NCBI GenBank assembly: GCA_964358545.1
Contig: CAYHQN010000002.1
Coordinates: forward strand, 19,873-83,872
Reading direction: 5' to 3'
Length of the DNA stretch: 64,000 bases
From: CAINVV01 sp031432175
GTDB lineage: Bacteria; Bacteroidota; Bacteroidia; Bacteroidales; Prolixibacteraceae
Numbering within the stretch: position 1 is the first letter of the stretch; the number at the start of each line of letters is the position of its first letter. This document shows positions 25,256-33,600 of this stretch, one piece after another. Position numbers and translations under genes: made by a program. Below the pieces are notes generated by a model that had not been told where the DNA came from, did not search any database, and saw only the letters and a program-made list of their open reading frames with translations.

Positions 25256-26176
25256 ATGACCTTAACTCCCAGGGAAAGACTTTTTTCGACCAGGTGGTTC
25301 CTTGATTACGGGATGATTACCATCGGATCATTCATCATGGCGGTGGGCTACGTCTATTTCATTACGCCGCATAAGATCGTTCCCGGCGGGGTTTATGGCC
25401 TCGGCATCATTGTCCACTACATGACCAAAGGAATCGCCATATGGCCAGACGGCTTCCCGATAGGTCTCTTCAACTTACTTGTAAACATACCATTAACTTA
25501 TGTCGGCATCAAAACGCTGGGGCGTCGGTTCGGTGTTAAAACCATCTACGGCTTCATCTCATCCTCCATTTTTATGGATGGAATTACCATGATGCGGATG
25601 GTCGGGGATGCCCCATTGGTACAGGATGTATTGCTTTCATGCATTTTCGGGGGGGTTCTGACAGGAATCGGTCTGGGTCTGATATTCAAATCAAGGGCCA
25701 CTTCCGGTGGCAGCGACATTGTGGCCATGATCATCACAAAATACACGCGTATTCCCATTGGACAGATGCTGATCTGGGTCGATTGTGCCATTGTATTTGT
25801 GGCCCTTGCCGCCTTCAAAGACTGGCAAATTCCACTCTACAGCATCCTGGTCATCTACATCACCGGTCGTGCCGTCGACATGATCCTCGAGGGGGCCAAC
25901 TACAACAAGGCCCTGATCATCATTTCGGATGAGCACGAAAAAATACGGGATAAAATTGTCATCGACCTCGAACGCGGAGGCACCTACCTGAAGGGTGTCG
26001 GCATGTACACCAATGCTGAGAAGAGTGTAATTTTCACGGTAGTAAGCCGCAGGGAGGTGGCCATTCTGGAAGAGCAGATTGCCGCTATTGATCCGCATGC
26101 CTTCATCACCATCATGGATGCGAGCGAGATTTTGGGTGAAGGTTTCCGTTCACTCAAACACAAAATCGAAGATTAA
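25256..26176 (+). CDS. YitT family membrane protein (DUF161/DUF2179)
   Basis: Membrane protein of 306 residues with about five or six helices (GMITIGSFIMAVGYVYF, GLGIIVHYM, GGVLTGIGLGLIF, LIWVDCAIVFVALAAF) and the family hallmark KSRATSGGSDIVAMII. The C-terminal soluble DUF2179 domain is seen as KALIIISDEHEKIRDKI through AIDPHAFITIMDASEILGEGF. Transport substrate unknown. The ATG at 25256 follows a TACCTTTA box; the GTG at 25202 would extend into the terminator/promoter gap. It converges on the next gene with 7 bases between stops. Confidence 0.92.
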   Translation: MTLTPRERLFSTRWFLDYGMITIGSFIMAVGYVYFITPHKIVPGGVYGLGIIVHYMTKGIAIWPDGFPIGLFNLLVNIPLTYVGIKTLGRRFGVKTIYGFISSSIFMDGITMMRMVGDAPLVQDVLLSCIFGGVLTGIGLGLIFKSRATSGGSDIVAMIITKYTRIPIGQMLIWVDCAIVFVALAAFKDWQIPLYSILVIYITGRAVDMILEGANYNKALIIISDEHEKIRDKIVIDLERGGTYLKGVGMYTNAEKSVIFTVVSRREVAILEEQIAAIDPHAFITIMDASEILGEGFRSLKHKIED

Positions 26177-26183
26177 TATCTTA

Positions 26184-27632
26184 TCAGGATTTTTTTGAAA
26201 AGGAACAAATCCAATCGATTTCGAAACGGTGCGGAAGCAGGTGCTCATTGACTTCACCATGAAGCGTTGTGAGTATATGGATAAACATCGGTTCCCTCAA
26301 TGAAACGGAATTACTGTAAACCTTAGTTCCGTTAATTTTCCAGACCAATTGATTTCCAGATATTTCTAATCTGAAAATGTGGTAATGCCCGTCATTCAGA
26401 CCGCCTAACCGAACATATTTGGAGGATTTTCCACCTTGATGTTCAACTATTCCCAATCCTACACCATTTTTAGTGCTCCTGAAAAGATCAATCTGTGGAA
26501 ATAAGGATTCGCCTGTCAAAGTAAAAGCTGAAGTAATGGAAGGATCCTTCTTAAACCTCACCTTCGCCTCGATAATTCCTTCCTTCAGACGAAAGGAGGC
26601 AGCACTGTTCAGTATTGCCGAGGAGTACTCATATTGCCTTGGAAGAAGCCCAACTGCCGGATCCCATACAGTTCCAGCTGTTTTCTCTTTTTTTGCCCAA
26701 ATTGAGAGGGTATTGTTGTTCAATTCAATGTTCTTTTCTCCTTTGAAGCCCTGCATTTCGTTCTTTTGGGAAATACTTTTTCCTGCCGCCCGGAAACCCA
26801 TCCAATTTTCTGGTTGCCAGCGTTCATTGTTTAATTTTTTTCCGGCAAAATTCTCCTCAAAGGCAATTTCCCATTTTTCGAAGAAATCAAGTTCCCTGGC
26901 CCTTTTAAGTTTCCTGTAATCGGCCATAAACTTGCCTTTATTCATCTCATTGAATGCCAATACATCTTTGTATTGCTCACTCTTGAGAAACCTCTTCTTA
27001 TCCTTCAAATAGGCAATTCTGTCGTTGAATTCAAGGGAAGATGTCAACTCCTTCAAATCCACAAAACGCTTTAATTTTTTGGATTCTATAGTTTTAAGAT
27101 AAATGAGATACCTTTCAGAACTGCTGAACTTTCTCCAGAAAGTGATGTCCCTACTTTTCCTGAGATGATTAAACTCTGTTAAGATCAGATAATCAGGAGT
27201 TTTGACAAATTCTTTCTTTTTAAGACCGGCTCTCCTACTCCCGAATTCAACCGATTCAACCTCCTTCTGAAGTTCCACAAATCTTTTAAGGGCATGTCCG
27301 GTCAAAATATTCTGCAACCTTGACAAACGGTCGGATCCCAAAATTTTATGGTAATTTTTTATGACATACGAACCCGCCAATTTTTTGTACTCCTTGAGAA
27401 GTTTCTCTTCATGACTTCCGACGAATTTGAGAGATTCGATCTGCCGCTTTTTATGCTGGAAACCGGATGATTCAATGAGGTTCTTTAAATCTTCGAATTG
27501 TTTCAATTCAGCAGAACCCGCCATTGCATTTAGATCTTCCCGCATTTTAATCAGTTTTTCCCATTTTGCATCGAGTTGATCAGCAGTGGGAAGAAGTCCT
27601 AAAGCACATTTCAGTCTGAAAGGGATTGACAT
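26184..27632 (-). CDS. 72-residue triple-repeat protein with inactive GH16-like lectin domain
   Basis: Unusual 482-residue protein without a signal peptide. Residues 43-260 contain three copies of a helical, lysine-rich unit spaced exactly 72 residues apart (LKQFEDLK at 43, LKRFVELQ at 115, LKRFVDLK at 187). The remainder is a concanavalin-like jelly roll of the GH16 type (FEENFAGKKLNNERW, SAILNSAASFRLKEGIIEAK, HIFRLEISGNQLVWKING). The GH16 catalytic ExDxxE position reads PQIDLFRS near residue 380, so both glutamates are replaced and enzyme activity is not expected. It may bind a glucan or glycoprotein. Function unknown. Confidence 0.85.
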   Translation of the reverse strand: MSIPFRLKCALGLLPTADQLDAKWEKLIKMREDLNAMAGSAELKQFEDLKNLIESSGFQHKKRQIESLKFVGSHEEKLLKEYKKLAGSYVIKNYHKILGSDRLSRLQNILTGHALKRFVELQKEVESVEFGSRRAGLKKKEFVKTPDYLILTEFNHLRKSRDITFWRKFSSSERYLIYLKTIESKKLKRFVDLKELTSSLEFNDRIAYLKDKKRFLKSEQYKDVLAFNEMNKGKFMADYRKLKRARELDFFEKWEIAFEENFAGKKLNNERWQPENWMGFRAAGKSISQKNEMQGFKGEKNIELNNNTLSIWAKKEKTAGTVWDPAVGLLPRQYEYSSAILNSAASFRLKEGIIEAKVRFKKDPSITSAFTLTGESLFPQIDLFRSTKNGVGLGIVEHQGGKSSKYVRLGGLNDGHYHIFRLEISGNQLVWKINGTKVYSNSVSLREPMFIHILTTLHGEVNEHLLPHRFEIDWICSFSKKS

Positions 27633-27709
27633 GATGGTTGAATTAGTTATTGAACAAATTTAAAATAATCCCCGAAAAAAATGGCTAGTTTTGGCAAAAA
27701 AGAGTTCAA

Positions 27710-29116
27710 ATGATCTTACTTCCCGAGTCTTTTGAAAATAGGATGAAAGTGATTCTGGGCGCTGAATTTCAGAAATTCAACGATTCTCTCTCCTCTGCCC
27801 TCCATCACTCCATTCGAATCAATACGAAAAAGATAGGGAAAGTTGTAAATTTAACTCCTGTTCAGACCTGTTCAACAGGGTATTACCTCCTTCAACGTCC
27901 CATCTACACCCTCGATCCGCTCTTTCACGCAGGCGCCTATTATGTACAGGAGTCGAGTTCGATGTTTCTGGAACAATTCATCAGACATGCACCAAAAAAA
28001 CCTTTACGTGTGCTGGATTTGTGCGCTGCCCCGGGTGGCAAATCAACCCATTTAAACTCACTTCTGCCTTCAGATTCGCTTCTGGTAAGCAACGAAGTGA
28101 TCCATTCCAGGGCTTTGGTATTGTCCGAGAACCTCAAAAAATGGGGAAACCCGAATGTTGTCGTTACCTGCAATGATCCAAGGGACTTTTCCCGCCTTCC
28201 CGGCTTTTTCGACATCATTGTCGTCGACGCCCCTTGCTCTGGAGAGGGATTGTTCCGGCGCGATCCATCCGCCATCGATGAGTGGTCGGACTCCAATGCT
28301 GCCCTTTGTGCGCAGCGGCAGAGAAGGATTTTGGCTGATGTCTGGCCTGCTTTGGCCGAAGATGGAATGCTGGTCTACAGTACCTGTACCTTTAATCCGG
28401 CCGAAAACGAGGGGAACATCACCTGGCTTTCCGAATTTGCCGAAGTGGAGGGCGTTGAACTGGCTATCCCTGAACACTGGGGAATCGTAGCAACGGAAGC
28501 CAACAACATTCCTTGTTACCGCTTCTATCCGCACAATGTACCCGGAGAAGGCTATTTTACCGCTGCGGTTCAAAAAAAAGGGAGGGTTGACGGAGAGAAG
28601 CGCAGCAAAGAAAAATCCGCATTACCGCTTGCCTCCAGGGCGGAACAATCGGTATTGAGTGATTTGCTTCAACAACTTCCGGTTTCACTGGTGAAGTTTG
28701 AAGAGAACTTTCTGGCATTCCCGACCAACCTGCTTCAGTCGTTGGATTTGGTCAAAGCCGCACTCCGTATCGTTCATGCCGGGGTAAAAGTCGGAGAGAT
28801 CAAACAGACCAGCCTTGTACCTGCCCATGAACTTGCAGTTTCCACAATCATCAACACATCACATTTCCCATTGCTGGAACTTTCACTGGAACAGTCGATC
28901 AGTTTTTTGAAAAGGGATGATTTCCGGCTTGATTTTCAGGATCAAGGCTGGAACCTGCTCACTTACCGAAGCCATCCGCTCGGATGGGCCAAAAACATCG
29001 GAAGCCGTTTCAACAACGGTTATCCCAAAGAGTGGCGCATCAGAATGTCAACGACCGGATTTACCGGGGAGAGGCTGGCGGAAGAGGCGAAAAAGTTTCC
29101 ACTAAACGAGTTTTGA
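27710..29116 (+). CDS. RsmF-like rRNA cytosine-C5 methyltransferase
   Basis: NOL1/NOP2/Sun family SAM-dependent enzyme of 468 residues. SAM-binding VLDLCAAPGGKSTHLNSLL, motif IV VVDAPCSGEGLFRRDP, and motif VI YSTCTFNPAENEGNI with the catalytic Cys. The C-terminal part (after about residue 300) matches the RsmF-type C-terminal and PUA-like domains. It most likely modifies 16S rRNA in the cytoplasm; the exact base is inferred from family. Monocistronic; the gene-free repeat region starts directly after it. Confidence 0.93.
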   Translation: MILLPESFENRMKVILGAEFQKFNDSLSSALHHSIRINTKKIGKVVNLTPVQTCSTGYYLLQRPIYTLDPLFHAGAYYVQESSSMFLEQFIRHAPKKPLRVLDLCAAPGGKSTHLNSLLPSDSLLVSNEVIHSRALVLSENLKKWGNPNVVVTCNDPRDFSRLPGFFDIIVVDAPCSGEGLFRRDPSAIDEWSDSNAALCAQRQRRILADVWPALAEDGMLVYSTCTFNPAENEGNITWLSEFAEVEGVELAIPEHWGIVATEANNIPCYRFYPHNVPGEGYFTAAVQKKGRVDGEKRSKEKSALPLASRAEQSVLSDLLQQLPVSLVKFEENFLAFPTNLLQSLDLVKAALRIVHAGVKVGEIKQTSLVPAHELAVSTIINTSHFPLLELSLEQSISFLKRDDFRLDFQDQGWNLLTYRSHPLGWAKNIGSRFNNGYPKEWRIRMSTTGFTGERLAEEAKKFPLNEF

Positions 29117-29672
29117 GTGATAAGTTATGAGTTATTTTGAGCTCATTTCCACATTTTCCAATTTTCACATTGGCCAATCAAACCTTCCGTAAATCATCAC
29201 CCTTCGACTTCGCTCAGGGACCGGCTATCCGTAAAAACCTATGCCCCTTCGGCTACGCTCAGTGGCCCCAGCTCCTCCGGATATACTCCATTATTGTTCG
29301 GCGTGGCTGGTGTCGATTTGCAATCGACACCTCTTAATGGCGGATCTGTGATCCGTTCATACTTATGCAAATCCAAAACTTAAAAGTGCTGATTACTAAT
29401 CAACACTAACCGCTGCAAACTTTTGAGCATATCCGGAGGAGCAGGTTTATTATTATTGTTACCTTTGGTGGTATCAGAAGAATATTCAATTGACCTAATT
29501 AATCACAATTGAATGAAGCAGACAAATAAATCATTAATAACCTGTTTTCAAGATGTTTGTATCTTTTGCGATTTTCACATAAGGCGCAAATAAACATAAC
29601 TGGTGCGATTACTGAGATGTTGTGTGTAATTTTGCGCATCTTTTGAGATTGTGTAAAAAAAACTTATAAAAA
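29117..29672. other. gene-free region with dispersed repeats
   Basis: No gene. It starts with TAAGTTATGAGTTATT and CACATTTTCCAATTTTCACA low-complexity words, then two copies of a CCCTTCG-ACTTCGCTCAGG type element (29209-29221 and 29244-29263), the MITE-like element at 29271-29442, and an A+T-rich end with a TAATTTTG box near 29626 that may drive the PIN-like gene. Confidence 0.65.
29271..29442. mobile_element. MITE-like element with 14-bp inverted ends and REP-like hairpins
   Basis: Perfect 14-bp ends GCTCCTCCGGATAT (29271-29284) and ATATCCGGAGGAGC (29429-29442). Inside are two short hairpins: GGTGTCGATT-TGC-AATCGACACC (29309-29331) and CGGATC-TGT-GATCCG (29341-29355). Both have 3-nt loops, as REP sequences moved by IS200-like transposases have. 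No coding capacity. Confidence 0.55.
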
Positions 29673-30512
29673 ATGTACTATTTAGAAACAAATTCAATTA
29701 GAACATTGGCTAATAAAATAATAATTAAGCCAAATTATCTTACAAATTGCTTTACTTCAATTCTTTCTTTATGTGAATTATTATCTGGTATAATAGATGA
29801 TAAATCATTTATTCAGAGAAAGGGAATACTTAGAAAGATATATTTTTCAAGAATTTCTGCAGATATGGATATGCCAGAGACAAAGATGTTCAAGGCATAC
29901 GGAATATCATTTGACAGCAAAATCAATGATATAGCATTACTTGGAGCCCTATGCATTGCATCAAAATCTTTTAGTGGGTATTTAGATGTAATTCAAAAGT
30001 ATACATTATCTAAGCATTGGGACTTTTTAAAAATCTATGATGATAATGGTAACAATGTATTTAGAGAGTCTATTATAGCTCGTTGTAAAGTTTTTGACTA
30101 TTCTGATAAAAACTTGATTTCTGATTTTAAAAATAGATGGGATAATATAAAAGACGACAAAGATTTAAAAGAAGAGATTTTAAATGAATTAATTGTTTAT
30201 CACGCCGAATCTATAATGCAAATGAATTCTACAGCAGATATTAAGGGGAAAAGGATTAACGACGTTATTAGTTCATATGATCATTCACTAGATTTTTACT
30301 TTTTATGTAGCGCATACTTTCTTGGGTCAAAGATAATATTTAAAGATGCTCCAAGTAAAAATGACTTCTTCGACTTGAATCATTTAATGTACTTAAGATG
30401 TCAAACAGATATTATTATTAGCAATGATACAATGCTATTAAAGCTAATGAATAAATTTTATCCTAATAATATTTTACCTACAAAAAGTTTTGAATCAATA
30501 ATTGAAAAATAA
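29673..30512 (+). CDS. PIN-like domain protein (predicted ribonuclease)
   Basis: A 279-residue, very A+T-rich gene. The N-terminus MYYLETNSIRTLANK followed by SILSLCELLSG resembles the first acidic residue and the conserved Glu of PIN nucleases. The C-terminal segment FFDLNHLMYLRCQTDIIISN followed by DTMLLKLMNK gives the remaining acidic residues (D-x-x-H, S-N-D). A long helical insert lies between. No antitoxin gene is adjacent, so it may act alone or in defence. The call is from motif spacing only. Flanked by near-identical inverted 14-mers (29620-29633 and 30517-30530). Confidence 0.5.
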   Translation: MYYLETNSIRTLANKIIIKPNYLTNCFTSILSLCELLSGIIDDKSFIQRKGILRKIYFSRISADMDMPETKMFKAYGISFDSKINDIALLGALCIASKSFSGYLDVIQKYTLSKHWDFLKIYDDNGNNVFRESIIARCKVFDYSDKNLISDFKNRWDNIKDDKDLKEEILNELIVYHAESIMQMNSTADIKGKRINDVISSYDHSLDFYFLCSAYFLGSKIIFKDAPSKNDFFDLNHLMYLRCQTDIIISNDTMLLKLMNKFYPNNILPTKSFESIIEK

Positions 30513-30527
30513 AAATAAAACTACACA

Positions 30528-30612
30528 CAATCGAGTAGAATGCCCCGCCACATAAACTGACAGGGAGAGCCTCTTACACCACCGTACGTACGGGTCTCGT
30601 ATACGGCGGTTC
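30528..30612 (-). mobile_element. group II intron 3'-end remnant (domains IV-VI)
   Basis: Read on the minus strand: GAACCGCCGTATACGAGACC then CGTACGTACGGTGGTGTAAG, AGGCTCTCCC and a terminal CTACTCGAT. This is the characteristic tail that follows the reverse transcriptase gene in bacterial group II introns, including the 3' splice end. No reverse transcriptase is present on either side, so only the tail is left. It sits 25 bases beyond the sacsin-like gene stop and marks the left edge of the helicase genes. Confidence 0.6.
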
Positions 30613-30637
30613 GCCAATTCATAAGTGTTGTCGCTCC

Positions 30638-33600
30638 TTACAGATCTGAAACATCATTTTGACCATATGCATTCCTCAATCCTCGAAGCGCAATCACATG
30701 CTTTTCCTTGAACTTGATAACGCACTCTTCACCGCATAATTTTATCTTTAATTGAAGATTTTCATCGCCGCCATCAGAAACCAGCTTTATGGAATTGATT
30801 TGAGAGATTATATTATCAGCCTCTACAGCACCGTGTTGCCATTTAGCAAAATGTTCAGCACATAAGCAAAGTACGTTTGCAGATGTATCCACCTGCCTGG
30901 CAAGTTTTCTTTCAACCATGTAATTTGCAATAAAAAATGGACGCCCGTCCCTTTGCGGGAAAGAGCTGTGGCAGATTTGGCATTTACCGCCATACCATTC
31001 TTCCAGATTTTTGCGAACTTGTTCATCAGGGCCTTCAAGGATGGTACGCTCTGTTGCCCTACGACGTTTTTCTGGATCAGGCTCGGCAAAAATCATCTCT
31101 GCATGCCTTATAGTTTCCTTTTCAATTCTTCTTTCGGGATCTTTTACCAGATTACCTTCGTTTGATGTTTCACCCTTTAGTATTGTCTCACCGGAACGAT
31201 TGAAGGACTTATCGAGCTCCAAATCATAATCGAACGACCTTTCAGGCGAATCCTTTTCTGGTGGCTGAGATGGCAAGCCCCCCTTTGGATGCATAGAGTC
31301 CAATATATCTTCTTTTTCAGATTCGTGGCTTGAATCAATATTATTTTGGGGAATAATCTGGTTTGGTTTCGATTTTATCGATTCAATACTTTCAGTTAGA
31401 TCGTCCACAGGCAAAGTTGTATAAGAACCGGGTTTGTTTGGTAATAGATCACGGCCCAGGTTTTCCATCCAATTTCTTACTTCTGCAGGAATCTGCCAGC
31501 TTTTTTGTTGGATTCTCCATCTGTAATCCTGTTCGGTCAATACCAATTCAATCCAATCCGCAAATTCTTTATATGCACGGTTGGGCATCAAAGCGCGGGC
31601 CAAGGTTCGGGCAATGGTGTTTTTCGTTCGTTCTCCAGACTGATCCTTAGTCAATAAAACTTTCTGTTCTTTATCCCAAAAACAATCACTGGGGTTGACG
31701 ACACTTTTCTCATCAAGTAGGTAGTTAACATTGAGAGAAAACACACAGGCTTCCGATGTGTTTAGGAAGGCATCGATGACCTGGCTTTTAATAAGGCGAT
31801 CGAAATCATTGTTGCTTTGTTCCCTGATCCATGTGGCGATAAGAATTTTGGCTGCGTCGGTGAGGAACTGTGCATGATGATCTGGCACCTCATGTTGATT
31901 ATCTTCAACTAATGAAATCTTAACCGATTCCGAGAGGTATTTGATACCTAGTGCCCTATAAAGAGCCTCCCAATCAGAAAAGGAATCTTTCTCGGGCCGC
32001 CACACAAAGGCTATGCTGTTGCCTTGAAAAACCTGTTTTAAATCACCATCATCGGGTACGTATACTGATTGTGATTTTTTAAACATCTTATCTTGAGTCC
32101 ATATCTCGACTTTATCTGCAAAATTTTGCCACCAGGTAGGAAGTTCTTCCATATCAAAAACCAGACTTATTTTACGATAGATAATTGTAAGAATGCCTTC
32201 GATTTCTTTGATGTCTCTACTGGATTCGTTCTGTAATTTTATCCATCGGCGTGCAAACACTTCCGTATCGACATCTTCCTTAACCCCTATGATGTTTACA
32301 AAAAAATTCTTCAGCTTTGGATAGGTGTTTTCAAGAAAGATAAAGTCATCACCCAAGACATCCTTGCGATCTTTCCAAACTACATCCTTGTAGTTAACCC
32401 AGCCAAATTTAGAATCCATGGCAGCAAGGATCAGGTTTGATTCTCGAAGCCGTCTTTTAATGTTTTCAGAAAGGTCACGCGAATCAAGAGTTCGATACAC
32501 CCGTTCTGCTAATTCTTTGGAATCATCACCATTTTGTGCGTGCTGTTCCAGAACGGATATGAGTTCCTCAACTGTTGCTTTCGTCCTGATGCCTAAAAGA
32601 TCTATTATGTTACTTTGAAGACTGCCTTGAAAGTAAGGAACCGAATCGCCAAGAATTTCTTTGATATCTGGGGAAGGCAAAAAAGCTTGTCCGGTATAAG
32701 CTAAACCTTTGGTAGTTGGCAGCCATCTTAGTTTTTTCAAGCATTGGATAAAACTTGCTTCCTTTTTTTCTGTACTAAAGCTACATCGTCGATCATTTCG
32801 GAAATCACGTTTGTAGAAAAGCCATTCTTCTATTTTATAACTGTTTTTTTCCAAAAATTGTATCAGCGCACTTGCCTCCTGATTATTGATGGTATGGTTA
32901 TCATCTTTCATCCATTCAGGAGGCAGGTAGTCATAATTTTCCTCGTAGTATCTAATATCTTTTTTATAGAATGGCTTGGGGTATAATAAAATAAGATCCT
33001 TCTTAATGAAGGATTCACATACTTCTTCAGGATAGCAATTTGACAACACTAAAAAATGACTGCGATCATTCTGCGTCTTCCAAATGTGATGCCATCCCGT
33101 TTCAGAATCAGAGAGTGACGATGAAACCACCATCTGTATTTCCGGTAAAGCGAAGGCTTCCGAAAGCAACATCCGCCGCCCGTCGGACAGCAAAACAGGA
33201 ATGTTCTTAAAATCAAGTTTGATATCCGCGAGGCGTGAAAGGAAAACAGTTGTGGATATGAGGTCGGATTCGGAGATATTGCTATAGTGTTCTTTGAGCC
33301 ACATCAATATGTCAACTGCATAATTATTTTTTGAGAATGGGTAAATCTTTAAGGTCTCAGTCATCCATGTGCGTAATTTTTCATCATCCTTAATTTTTGC
33401 AAAAAAATTGCTGTTTAGGAATGCTAACGGGATACACGCACATACCGGCTTCTCATCCAATACTTTTTTACATTCGTCATCAAGTTCAAAATAGATGGGC
33501 TGTTCGTCATCACAAGACCACTGCGCTTTGCCTTCGGCTTCTACAGGAACGATCGGGCAATCTGTCAAACGAAGGGTTGAAAAATCTCGTTTTGAAAGAA

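Noticed and set aside
29137..29337. 66-aa frame with FDFAQGP
   Set aside because: Translation of the dispersed CCCTTCGACTTCGCTCAGG elements.
29271..29442. Integron attC or tRNA-like structure
   Set aside because: Hairpins lack attC core sites and no tRNA features are present; REP/MITE fits better.
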